From JAEUOS01 sp965279115 (lineage in GTDB: Bacteria > Pseudomonadota > Gammaproteobacteria > Burkholderiales > JAEUOS01), in contig OZ257137.1 in the NCBI GenBank assembly GCA_965279115.1, positions 682,001-746,000 on the forward strand: a stretch of DNA of 64,000 nucleotides. The letters run 5' to 3'. A program made the position numbers and the translations under genes. The first letter of the stretch is position 1. Every line of letters starts with the position of its first letter. Shown one piece after another: positions 1 through 7,646 of the stretch. The notes beneath the pieces are model-generated. The model saw only the letters and a program-made list of their open reading frames with translations, ran no database searches and was not told the origin of the DNA.

Positions 1-15
1 CAACATGGCGCCACT

Positions 16-705
16 TCAGGCGCGCGCTTGATCACCGAATCCGACAAACACCGTCGCCTCATCGACTGACTTGCGCTCGGATACCACGGCATTCGCAGGG
101 AAGCTGTAGTCCGGCCATCCGAGCGCGATGCTTTTCAGGATGACCTGATCGTCGGCGATGCCGGCGTGCTCGCGCACCACCGGTGATTGCATGATCCCCT
201 GGCTGTTGATCACCGCGCCCAGCCCGCGCGACCAGGCGGCATTGACCAGGGCATTGGTCACGGCGCCGCAATCGAAGGGCGTGTCGTCGCTGCCGTCCAG
301 GACCCGGTCATAGGTCACGATCACGCATACCGGCGCATCGAACTGACGGAAACCGCGCAGCACCCAGTCGTGCCGCCCGACCTTGTCGTCGCGCTCGATG
401 CCCATGGCGGAAAACAACTGCTTGGCCACGCCAACCTGCCTGTCGCGATGCTTGCCCGCGAACGCCTGACCGGTACGAAACTCCCGCGATTGCGGCACAC
501 CGGCGACCATTCGCTCGGTATTGCCGGCGCGGATCCGGTTCAGCGGCTCGCCGGTGATGACGTAGAAGTTCCAGGGTTGGGTATTCATCGACGACGGACT
601 GCGCATCGCCAGGCGGATGATTTCTTCAATGAGTACTCTGGGAACAGGATCGGGTTTGTATCCGCGTATGCTGCGGCGGCCGAGGACAACATCATCAAAC
701 TGCAT
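16..705 (-). CDS. Nitroreductase family protein
   Basis: FMN-dependent nitroreductase-fold protein of 229 residues, a normal length for the family; such enzymes reduce nitro groups, quinones or flavins with NAD(P)H in the cytoplasm. The N-terminal block with RRSIR, then RSPSSMNTQPW and a conserved FYVITG strand, is the typical FMN-binding start of this fold, and a late AIALGWPD segment matches the family C-terminus. I chose the ATG at 705 because an AGGAG lies just upstream; the frame stays open another 50 codons without family similarity. It is divergent from the exported hydrolase at 999. The substrate cannot be told from sequence. Confidence 0.85.
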   Translation of the reverse strand: MQFDDVVLGRRSIRGYKPDPVPRVLIEEIIRLAMRSPSSMNTQPWNFYVITGEPLNRIRAGNTERMVAGVPQSREFRTGQAFAGKHRDRQVGVAKQLFSAMGIERDDKVGRHDWVLRGFRQFDAPVCVIVTYDRVLDGSDDTPFDCGAVTNALVNAAWSRGLGAVINSQGIMQSPVVREHAGIADDQVILKSIALGWPDYSFPANAVVSERKSVDEATVFVGFGDQARA

Positions 706-998
706 TCGGGGCTCCTGGGATAGGTGGCTTGGTTTCATTGGTTTCGAAAGTCTATCCGCACCTGGCGACGCGGGCTCGCACGATCTTCCCATTCTCACGT
801 TCCACGATTTCGACCGAAGTTGATGCGTAACTTCACGTTTCGAGGGATGCAGCATCCGCCGTCAGTACCATCCGGCTTCATTTCACCTCCGCAATCCGCC
901 CGCCTGGCGCTTCGGGCCGCCGCTTCGTCGCAAAAACGCACCACCTACGACACTGTCGTGCGACACTCGCCTCCCTCTCCACAACAGGCCGCCTTCAC
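706..998. other. Divergent intergenic region
   Basis: Spacer of 293 bases between the divergent nitroreductase and hydrolase genes. Reading frames crossing it look like shadows. It must hold both promoters. The only structure I can point to is the short dyad listed separately at 947-959. Confidence 0.6.
947..959. promoter_or_regulatory. Short perfect dyad ahead of hydrolase gene
   Basis: ACGACA-C-TGTCGT, six-base arms around one base, about 40 bases upstream of the ATG at 999. Possible operator. No candidate regulator gene is adjacent, and arms this short can arise by chance. Confidence 0.25.
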
Positions 999-1988
999 AT
1001 GAAAATCAATACGTCGAACCTGTTGTCTGTTGTCGCCGCGTTTGCGTTCACGCTCGCCGGCGCAGATGTCCTCGCTGCCGGCTTTCAGCAAGGAGGCGCC
1101 GCTGACGAGGGTGGCAAGCCCATCGTGATCGGCATCTGGTATCCGAGCGAGGCCATTGCCAATCCACTATCCGTGGGCCCGACGACGATGCGGGTCGCAA
1201 TCAACGCGCCGGTGAAGGGTCAGGCATTGCCGCTGATCGTGGTGTCCCACGGAACGGGTGGTTCCAACCTCGGACATTTCGACACGGCCATTGCCCTGGC
1301 TGACGCGGGTTTCATCGTGGTGGCCCTGAACCATGCGGGCGACAACTACGCCGACCAGAGTAGGAACGTCGACATCATGGACAGGCCGAGGCAGGTCAGT
1401 CGTGTGATCGACCACATGCTGTCATCCTGGGAGGGGCATGCGGCGATCGACCCGCGGCGCATCGGCATGTTCGGCCATTCCGCCGGCGGATTTACCGCGC
1501 TTGCGATCATCGGTGGCGTCCCGGACTTTTCGAAAATCGCTCCGATGTGCCGGCAGTATCCGGGCGACTTCGCCTGCCAGTTGCTGGCCAAGGGCGCAAG
1601 CCCGGCCGTCACGCCTGCCACCATCGCTGTCGCCGACGCACGCATCAAGGCCGCTGTGGTTGCTGCGCCGGCGCTTGGATTCACGTTCTCGCCGGACGGC
1701 CTGAAAAGCGTCAAGGTGCCGGTGCAACTCTGGCGAGCCGAGAACGACGTCCTGGTGCCGCACCCGCGATATGCAGAGGCGGTGCGATTGGCTCTGCCTG
1801 AGGCACCGGAGTATCGTGTCGTTGCGAATGCCGGTCACTATGATTTCCTGGCACCCTGCAGCGATGCGCTCGCTTCGTTAGCTCCTGCAATCTGCGCGAG
1901 CGCGGCGGGCTTCGATCGGGCGGCATTTCATGTCCGCTTCGATTCGGATGTCGTGAAGTTTTTTAAGAGGACGCTCGAAAATCACTGA
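999..1988 (+). CDS. Exported alpha/beta hydrolase (dienelactone hydrolase / PAF-acetylhydrolase-like)
   Basis: Protein of 329 residues with a Sec signal peptide (hydrophobic stretch about 8-26, cleavage near VLAAG). The alpha/beta hydrolase fold is shown by VVSHGTGG (82-88, oxyanion-hole strand), the nucleophile elbow GHSAGG with Ser161, an acidic residue in RAEND (Asp250) and a late His280 in NAGHYDF, giving a full Ser-Asp-His triad in the right order. Similar secreted proteins are annotated as predicted dienelactone hydrolases or platelet-activating-factor acetylhydrolase-like esterases. It stands alone, divergent from the nitroreductase and convergent with a Bug receptor gene. The ester substrate is unknown. 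Confidence 0.8.
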   Translation: MKINTSNLLSVVAAFAFTLAGADVLAAGFQQGGAADEGGKPIVIGIWYPSEAIANPLSVGPTTMRVAINAPVKGQALPLIVVSHGTGGSNLGHFDTAIALADAGFIVVALNHAGDNYADQSRNVDIMDRPRQVSRVIDHMLSSWEGHAAIDPRRIGMFGHSAGGFTALAIIGGVPDFSKIAPMCRQYPGDFACQLLAKGASPAVTPATIAVADARIKAAVVAAPALGFTFSPDGLKSVKVPVQLWRAENDVLVPHPRYAEAVRLALPEAPEYRVVANAGHYDFLAPCSDALASLAPAICASAAGFDRAAFHVRFDSDVVKFFKRTLENH

Positions 1989-2142
1989 ATGGGACACACG
2001 CCGACGTACGTGGCGGCAACCTGGTGGACGTACCGTCGCCGCACATTGATGGGAAAGGGTCTGACGACGCTCTGCCATCGCTGTAAAGCGGACATTCATT
2101 TCCACCGCGCAGGCGTCTTCTCAACAGCACCAAGCGGTAGTC

Positions 2143-3096
2143 TCAATCAACACGTATGCCGGTGGCCTTGATCAGCCGGGCATACGCCGCAAGGTCGGCA
2201 CGCATGCGCGCGGCGAAGTCTTCCGGCGTACCGCCTGCGACATCGATACCCTGCGCGGCCAGCTTGTCGCGCACCACGGGCAGCTTGAGCACCCGGTTGA
2301 ACTCGCCATTGAGGCGTGCGATGACCGCTTTGGGTGTGCCCGCCGGCGCGACGATGCCCATCCAGACGTTCAACTCCACGCCCGGCACGCCTGCCTCGGC
2401 AAAGGTCGGTACCTCCGGCATTACCGCCGAGCGGGCCCGGCCGACCGTGGCCAGCACGCGCAGCTTGCCGCCCTTCAATTGCGACGCCACCGCCGGCAGG
2501 CCGGTGATGGTGAACTGCACGCGGCCGGCCACCAGATCGGGCAGGGCAATGCCCATCCCCTTGTAGGGCACATGGACCATGTCCAGACCCGCCTGCAGCT
2601 TGAGCAGTTCGCCGGCGAGGTGATGCGGCGCGCCGTTGCCTGAGCTGGCGAAGCTGAGCTTGCCAGGGCGCGCACGCGCGAATTCGACAAACTCCTTCAG
2701 CGACTTGACCGGGATCGCTTCTTCATTGACCACCAGGAAGAACGGCAGCGCGCTGGCATACACCACGGCGTCGAAGTCGCGCAGCATGTCGTAGGGCAGC
2801 CGTTCGCTCATCGCCGAGAGGATCAGGTAGCTGTCGTTGACCACCAGCAGGGTGTGGCCGTCGGGTGTGGCGCGCTTGACGTATTCGGCGGCGATGTTGC
2901 CGCTGGCACCGGGCTTGTTCTCGATGACCACCGCACCCAGCGATTCGCGCATCTCGGCAGCCAGGATACGCGCCAACGCGTCGTTGGCCGCCCCGGTCGG
3001 GAAGGGCACGACCAGCGAGATCGGCCGCGCGGGAAAGCCCTGTGCGCAGACGGCTCCGGCAATCAGCAACAGCAGGCCAGCTAGAACTCGGGTCAT
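2143..3096 (-). CDS. Bug-family tripartite tricarboxylate transporter receptor (TctC-like)
   Basis: Periplasmic solute-binding protein of 317 residues. Signal peptide about 1-19 ends near VCAQG, followed by the family opening FPARPISLVVPF, the G-A-N-D segment, IENKPGASGNIA and a TPDGHTLL motif. Bug proteins bind small carboxylates and deliver them to TctAB-type permeases. The start at 3096 has GGAG upstream; the frame continues further but without a signal sequence. The gene is divergent from the mandelate-racemase-like gene, which suggests that receptor and enzyme share a regulator and act on the same or a related acid (inference). Dyads in the shared spacer are listed separately. Confidence 0.9.
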   Translation of the reverse strand: MTRVLAGLLLLIAGAVCAQGFPARPISLVVPFPTGAANDALARILAAEMRESLGAVVIENKPGASGNIAAEYVKRATPDGHTLLVVNDSYLILSAMSERLPYDMLRDFDAVVYASALPFFLVVNEEAIPVKSLKEFVEFARARPGKLSFASSGNGAPHHLAGELLKLQAGLDMVHVPYKGMGIALPDLVAGRVQFTITGLPAVASQLKGGKLRVLATVGRARSAVMPEVPTFAEAGVPGVELNVWMGIVAPAGTPKAVIARLNGEFNRVLKLPVVRDKLAAQGIDVAGGTPEDFAARMRADLAAYARLIKATGIRVD

Positions 3097-3139
3097 GCGT
3101 GGTCTCCATTCGGTCGCGGTTTCCCGGGGCGGTATGCGA

Positions 3140-3165
3140 CTCGTTACCGTCCCGATTCTAACGAG
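3140..3165. promoter_or_regulatory. Inverted repeat in Bug/MR divergent promoter region
   Basis: CTCGTTA, 12 bases, then TAACGAG: perfect seven-base arms between the divergent Bug and mandelate-racemase-like genes. The arm-centre distance of about two helical turns suits a dimeric regulator. No regulator gene is adjacent, so the protein is unknown. Confidence 0.4.
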
Positions 3166-3214
3166 GGTCGCGTCTGGCGGCGCAGCGGATTTCGCCCGCG
3201 CCGGCAGCGTGTAC

Positions 3215-3231
3215 AGTGTGCCCCGCACACT
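3215..3231. promoter_or_regulatory. Perfect 17-base dyad just upstream of MR-family gene
   Basis: AGTGTGC-CCC-GCACACT, seven-base arms around three bases, ending 20 bases before the ATG at 3252. A site here would overlap the transcription start or leader of the enzyme gene and could act as a repressor operator. As RNA it would also form a small hairpin, so a leader structure is an alternative reading. Confidence 0.45.
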
Positions 3232-3251
3232 TACTTGCAGCGGGAAAACAC

Positions 3252-4361
3252 ATGCGCATCACCGACCTCACCGTCACCATGTTCGAATGGCGCGGGCTGC
3301 CCGCCGCCTCTTACAGCGACAAGAACCCGGCCGCCTCCGCGACACCTGAACTGGGGCTTGTCGCCATCGAGACCGACACCGGCATCACCGGGCACGCCTT
3401 CCTCGGCGCCTCGTTCCGCAGCGCGCGCCTGGACGTGCTCTCGCTCACCCGCCACCTCAAGTCGGCCGTGATCGGGCAGGACCCGATGGAACGCGAGCGC
3501 ATCTGGCAGGCGCTGTCCAGACGCATCCGCGCCACCACCTACCGCTGCATAGGCGCCATCGACGTGGCGCTGTGGGACATCGCCGGCAAGGCCGCCAACC
3601 TGCCCATCCACCAGTTGATCGGCACCTGCCGGCGCAAGGTGCCGGCCTACGTGAGCTCCTCCGTGCTCACCTCCCACGAGGCCTACCTGGAGCAGGCCGC
3701 CGCGATGCGCGACAAGGGATTCCGTGCCTACAAGATCCACCCGCCGGCGGGCCTGGACGCCACCATCCGCCTGTGCCGCGACCTGCGCGACCTGCTCGGC
3801 CCCGACTACCGGCTGATGATCGACCCGGCCGGGGCGTTCTCGTACCCTGAAGCCCTGCGCCTGGGCCGCGTGCTCGAGGAGCTCGACTACTACTGGTACG
3901 AGGACCCGCTGGCCGAGGACGACATCGGCAACTACGTGAAGCTGCGCCAGAAGCTCGACATCCCGCTCATGGCGACCGAATATTCACCCGGCGGCTTCCA
4001 TGCCTACGCGCCCTGGATCACCGCACAGGCCACCGACTACCTGCGCGGCGACGTCGCCATCAAGGGCGGGCTTACCGCCATCCTCAAGGGCGCCCACCTT
4101 GCCGAGGCCTTCCGCATGAACTACGAGATCCATCACGGCGGCAACTCGCTCAACAACTTCGCCAACCTGCACGTGATGATGGCCATCGGCAATTGCGAGT
4201 ATTTCGAGGTGCTGCTTCCCGAAAAGGCGCAGAAGTACGCCATCACGAACGACATCGAGGTCGACAGCGAGGGCTTCGTGCACGCGGTCGACGGGCCGGG
4301 CCTGGGCGCGCAGATCGACTTCGACCTGATCCGCGACAACACCACCGAGGTGTTGCGCTAG
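3252..4361 (+). CDS. Mandelate racemase / muconate-lactonizing enzyme family protein (enolase superfamily)
   Basis: Enolase-superfamily enzyme of 369 residues: N-terminal capping domain then a (beta/alpha)7-beta barrel. Visible active-site residues are Lys161 in YKIHP (K-X-H variant of the K-X-K motif), metal ligands Asp191 (MIDPAG), Glu217 (WYEDPL) and Glu243 (ATEYSP), Asp267 (RGDVAIKGG) and the His294/His295 pair in the seventh-strand HHGG. These enzymes abstract a proton alpha to a carboxylate; dehydration of sugar acids or racemisation are the usual outcomes. The ATG at 3252 was chosen because similarity begins there, although the ribosome site is weak. It is divergent from a Bug receptor and convergent with another, so a carboxylate substrate imported by one of them is likely. 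Confidence 0.85.
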   Translation: MRITDLTVTMFEWRGLPAASYSDKNPAASATPELGLVAIETDTGITGHAFLGASFRSARLDVLSLTRHLKSAVIGQDPMERERIWQALSRRIRATTYRCIGAIDVALWDIAGKAANLPIHQLIGTCRRKVPAYVSSSVLTSHEAYLEQAAAMRDKGFRAYKIHPPAGLDATIRLCRDLRDLLGPDYRLMIDPAGAFSYPEALRLGRVLEELDYYWYEDPLAEDDIGNYVKLRQKLDIPLMATEYSPGGFHAYAPWITAQATDYLRGDVAIKGGLTAILKGAHLAEAFRMNYEIHHGGNSLNNFANLHVMMAIGNCEYFEVLLPEKAQKYAITNDIEVDSEGFVHAVDGPGLGAQIDFDLIRDNTTEVLR

Positions 4362-4369
4362 GCCTGCGG

Positions 4370-5338
4370 TCAGTCGGCCCGGATACCGGCCTCGCGCACC
4401 ACGCGGCCCCAGGTGTCCATCTCGCCGTGGAAAAAGCGCGTGAACTCCTCCGGCGTGTTGCCGATCGCCTCGATCTGCAGCTGGGCGAATCGCTCGCGCA
4501 ATTCGCGGCTCGCGCAGGCCGCGGCGATTTCCTTGGCGATGCGCTCGACGATCGCCGGCGGCGTCCCGCTGCGCATGAATACGCCATGCCATGACAGCAC
4601 CACGAAGTCGCGCATGCCGGCGGTTTCGGTCACCGTAGCCAAGGTCGGCATCTCGGTCAGGCGTTGCGCCGTTGTCACCGCCAGCATGCGGATCTTGCCG
4701 CCTGCCAGTTGCGGCAGGGAGGTCTGCATGTTGTCAAAGGCCACCTGCAGGCGCCCCGCCATCACGTCCTGCAGCGCCGGGCCACCGCCCTTGTAGTGGA
4801 TGATCGGCATGTCGACGCCGGCCATGCGCTTGAACATCTCGGCGGCCAGGTGCGCCGAGGTACCGATGCCGCCGGAGGCGATGTTCACCGTGCCGGGCGC
4901 GCGCCTGGCCATGGCGATCAGCTCCGCGACATTGCCGGCGGCCAGGCCTGCGGGAACCACCACCACCAACGGAACCCTGGACACCTGCGACACCGGCAAC
5001 AGGTCGCGCCGCGTGTCATAGGGCACATTCATCATCGCCGGATTGACCGCGTTGGCGAAGGACCCCATGAACATGGTGGTGCCATCCGCCGGCGCCTGCA
5101 CCAGCGCCTGCGTGGCGATGTTCCCGCCTGCGCCGGCACGGTTGTCGATGACGATGGTGCGGCCCAGCGCCGGGCCGATACGGTCAGCAAGCACGCGGGT
5201 AACGATGTCGGTAGGCCCGCCGGCAGGCGCCCCGACCAGCAGGCGCAACGGCCGGTCCGGCAGTTGCGCCTGCGACGGCATGGCAACGCCCGCGATTGCG
5301 ACAGCAAAGGTCCCCGCCACGATTGACAGAATGCGCAT
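4370..5338 (-). CDS. Bug-family tripartite tricarboxylate transporter receptor
   Basis: Periplasmic receptor of 322 residues with signal peptide 1-24 (cleavage after PSQAQ), the opening LPDRPLRLLVG, the P-A-G-G-P-T-D-I segment, IDNRAGAGGNIA and PADGTTMF. All are hallmarks of the TctC/Bug fold. It lies 51 bases downstream of the cupin gene on the same strand, so the two are probably cotranscribed. AGGAGG is placed well before the ATG at 5338. Its stop lies eight bases from the convergent mandelate-racemase-like gene. Confidence 0.9.
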   Translation of the reverse strand: MRILSIVAGTFAVAIAGVAMPSQAQLPDRPLRLLVGAPAGGPTDIVTRVLADRIGPALGRTIVIDNRAGAGGNIATQALVQAPADGTTMFMGSFANAVNPAMMNVPYDTRRDLLPVSQVSRVPLVVVVPAGLAAGNVAELIAMARRAPGTVNIASGGIGTSAHLAAEMFKRMAGVDMPIIHYKGGGPALQDVMAGRLQVAFDNMQTSLPQLAGGKIRMLAVTTAQRLTEMPTLATVTETAGMRDFVVLSWHGVFMRSGTPPAIVERIAKEIAAACASRELRERFAQLQIEAIGNTPEEFTRFFHGEMDTWGRVVREAGIRAD

Positions 5339-5353
5339 GTGCTGGCCCCTCCT

Positions 5354-5371
5354 GCCCCGCTCCTGCGGGGC
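5354..5371. promoter_or_regulatory. GC-rich hairpin between cupin and Bug genes
   Basis: GCCCCGC-TCCT-GCGGGGC, a perfect seven-base stem with a four-base loop. In the minus-strand transcript it sits between the cupin stop and the AGGAGG of the Bug gene, so it could shield the ribosome site or protect an mRNA end. On the plus strand a T-rich tract follows, so it could also stop antisense transcription. Confidence 0.35.
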
Positions 5372-5389
5372 TTGTTGTTGTGATTGCCC

Positions 5390-5794
5390 TTAAGCCTTCG
5401 AAACCCAGGTCTTGCGCGGCGGGCTCTTCACCTCGACCTGTATGCAGTCTTCCAGCGCCTCGCTGAAATGCGGCACGCCACGCGGGTGCATCCACGCGTC
5501 CCCGGCCTCGGCGATGAACTCCTTGCCGCCGATCACCAGGCGCATGCGTCCCTTGACCAGGTAGGCCATCGACTCATGGTCGTCGTGCTGGTGCATCGGG
5601 TCTTTCATGCCCTTGCCCTTGAAGGCCTGCAGGAACAGCATGTCCTCGCCCACCAGGAGTGGCTTGATGGTCAGGCGCCCGGGTTCCTCGATCACCCCTT
5701 CCACGGCGGTGATCTGCTCATCGGGCACCGAGGCCCCGCTGCGGAAATTCACCCCCGAGGGGGACAACATGCGTTCATTGCCGACCGGCTTCAT
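5390..5794 (-). CDS. Cupin domain protein
   Basis: Single-domain cupin of 134 residues. The metal-binding cupin-1 motif is visible as MHQHDDHESMAYLVKG with the H-X-H and downstream Glu, and the second motif as DAWMHPRGVPH. Small cupins of this kind bind Fe, Mn or Zn and act as dioxygenases, isomerases or ligand sensors; this sequence does not decide between them. The start at 5794 has AGGAAG upstream; earlier in-frame codons lack similarity. It precedes a Bug receptor gene, suggesting a role in using the acid that receptor captures. Confidence 0.75.
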   Translation of the reverse strand: MKPVGNERMLSPSGVNFRSGASVPDEQITAVEGVIEEPGRLTIKPLLVGEDMLFLQAFKGKGMKDPMHQHDDHESMAYLVKGRMRLVIGGKEFIAEAGDAWMHPRGVPHFSEALEDCIQVEVKSPPRKTWVSKA

Positions 5795-5967
5795 TGGTAC
5801 GCTTCCTTTCGTGGCTGGCACCGGCCGGGACGGCGGGTGCGCGTTGACAGAACCGGCGGCGATGATTGCATCGCCGCCGGCGCCTGTCAACGCGATGGCC
5901 ACGAACGAGGCGAATCTGCTTCGAAACAGCGGCCGCGCCTGCCGTTGCCCCGGGCAGTCAGGCTGCC

Positions 5968-7431
5968 TTAGCCCAGGTCCAGCGGCAGGTAGATGCGCGC
6001 GCTCTCGCGCTGCACCAGGAGCGCCACCTTGCGCCCGGCCTTGGCGGAAGCGTCGCGCAGTTCGTCCACGCTCTTGATGGCCCGGCCGTTCACCGCGATG
6101 ATCACGTCGCCCGGTTGCACCCCGGCCCGTGCCGCCGCGCCGCTCACATCTTCAACCACCAGGCCGCCGGGAATGCCGGCCGCACCGCCCTCGCCGGGCG
6201 TGAGCGGACGCACCGCCAGTCCCATGCGGCCCTGGGCAGGATCGGCACGACTGGCCGCCACCTTGGGGTCAGGCATTTCGGCCACGGTCGCATCGATGGT
6301 TCTCGGCGCGCCGTTGCGCAGGATTTCGAGACGCGCGCGGGTACCAGGCCGCATGTCGGCCACCAGCGCCGGCAAGTCGCTGGAACGGTCGATCTCGCGA
6401 CCATCCAGCTTGAGGATGATGTCGCCGGCCTCCAGCCCGGCCTTGTGCGCCGGGCCGTCCTTTTCGACCGAGGACACCAGCGCGCCCTGCGGCTTCTTCA
6501 GCCCGAAGGAATCGGCCAGCCCCTGGTTGACTTCCTGGATGCCGACGCCCAGCCGGCCGCGCGTAACCTTGCCATGCGCCACCAGCTGGTCGCGCACCTT
6601 CGCGGCCACATCGATCGGAATCGCGAACGACAGGCCCTGGTAGCCGCCCGAGGAAGAGTAGATCTGCGAGTTGATGCCGATCACCTCGCCCTTCAGGTTG
6701 AAAAGCGGTCCACCCGAATTGCCGGGGTTGACCGCCACGTCGGTCTGGATAAAGGGCACATAGCCATCCAGTGCGCGCGACTTGGCACTGACAATGCCCG
6801 AGGTTGCCGTATTCTCGAAACCGAAGGGCGAACCAATCGCCAGCACCCACTCGCCAACGCTTACGCCGGCCGGGTCGCCCAGCCTGACCGTCGGCAGGCC
6901 GCCGGCCTCGATCTTCAGCACCGCCACGTCGGAGCGTTTGTCCGCACCCACCACCCTGGCCCTGAATTCGCGGCGGTCGGTGAGTTTCACGGTCACCTCG
7001 CTGGCGCCCTCGACCACGTGGGCGTTGGTGAGAATCACGCCGTCGGCCGCCACGATGAATCCCGAGCCCTGGCCGCGCTGCACGCGCGGGCCCTGCGGGA
7101 CGCGTGGAAACTGCGGGCCGAAGCGACGGAAGAATTCGAGCATCGGGTCATTGGCCCCGGGTGCGCCGTCTTCGGCAGCCTGCGACTTGCCGGATGTCGC
7201 GATATTGACCACAGCCGGGCCATAGGCGCGCACGATGCCGGCGAAGTCAGGATATGCGCCTTGCGTCACGACAGCCGGTGCCGCAGGTGCCGGCGTCGCG
7301 CTGGCGGCGGCCGTCGGTGCGGCGGCATTCGCGTGCGGCATCACGGGCATCTGCATGCCGGCGTAGCCGGCGCCAAACGCGGCGGCAACCGCGGCTGCTA
7401 GCAGGGTGCGCTTCAGGGAAGTGCTGGTCAT
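5968..7431 (-). CDS. Do/HtrA-family periplasmic serine protease (MucD/DegQ-like)
   Basis: Trypsin-like periplasmic protease of 487 residues, typical for DegP, DegQ and MucD. Signal peptide about 8-37 is followed by a low-complexity Ala/Pro linker. The catalytic triad is visible: His138 in LTNAHVV, Asp168 in RSDVAVLKI and Ser239 in GNSGGPL. Two PDZ domains follow (about 275-365 and 390-480), seen from the GVSIQ-type and GLVVEDV-type blocks. It degrades or refolds misfolded envelope proteins under stress. AGAAGGAG precedes the start. No rseA/rseB/rpoE genes are nearby, unlike the usual mucD context. Confidence 0.9.
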   Translation of the reverse strand: MTSTSLKRTLLAAAVAAAFGAGYAGMQMPVMPHANAAAPTAAASATPAPAAPAVVTQGAYPDFAGIVRAYGPAVVNIATSGKSQAAEDGAPGANDPMLEFFRRFGPQFPRVPQGPRVQRGQGSGFIVAADGVILTNAHVVEGASEVTVKLTDRREFRARVVGADKRSDVAVLKIEAGGLPTVRLGDPAGVSVGEWVLAIGSPFGFENTATSGIVSAKSRALDGYVPFIQTDVAVNPGNSGGPLFNLKGEVIGINSQIYSSSGGYQGLSFAIPIDVAAKVRDQLVAHGKVTRGRLGVGIQEVNQGLADSFGLKKPQGALVSSVEKDGPAHKAGLEAGDIILKLDGREIDRSSDLPALVADMRPGTRARLEILRNGAPRTIDATVAEMPDPKVAASRADPAQGRMGLAVRPLTPGEGGAAGIPGGLVVEDVSGAAARAGVQPGDVIIAVNGRAIKSVDELRDASAKAGRKVALLVQRESARIYLPLDLG

Positions 7432-7494
7432 GTGGATCTCCTTCTGTTGAAGTGGGCCTGCACGCCTTCCGCGGACAGGCTATTTTTGCCTACC

Positions 7495-7522
7495 GATAGA
7501 CCGGCGCCCGCCGCGAAGGTTT
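7495..7522 (-). promoter_or_regulatory. Possible extracytoplasmic-stress (sigma-E-like) promoter of the protease gene
   Basis: On the minus strand AAACCTT (7516-7522), a 14-base GC-rich spacer, then GTCTATC (7495-7501), about 64 bases before the protease start. This loosely resembles the GAACTT / TCTGA-type sigma-E promoter known for degP. The -35 match is imperfect, so this is a weak call based on known regulation of the family. Confidence 0.22.
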
Positions 7523-7646
7523 AGTCAAACGGCCGCGGTCTTGTGTATCGAATTGTTTCCGGCCACGACCCGCCGGCTCCCGCGTTTGGAAGTCTCGCGC
7601 GCGAACTCGGGTAGAGTTGAGGCAAGATGCCTTCGGAGAACATGCC

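Noticed and set aside
1989..2142. Small plus-strand frame downstream of the exported hydrolase
   Set aside because: No similarity, no ribosome site, and it overlaps the convergent Bug gene end.
5866..7401. Open plus-strand frame of 511 codons
   Set aside because: Antisense to the HtrA-type protease whose catalytic triad and PDZ domains are evident.
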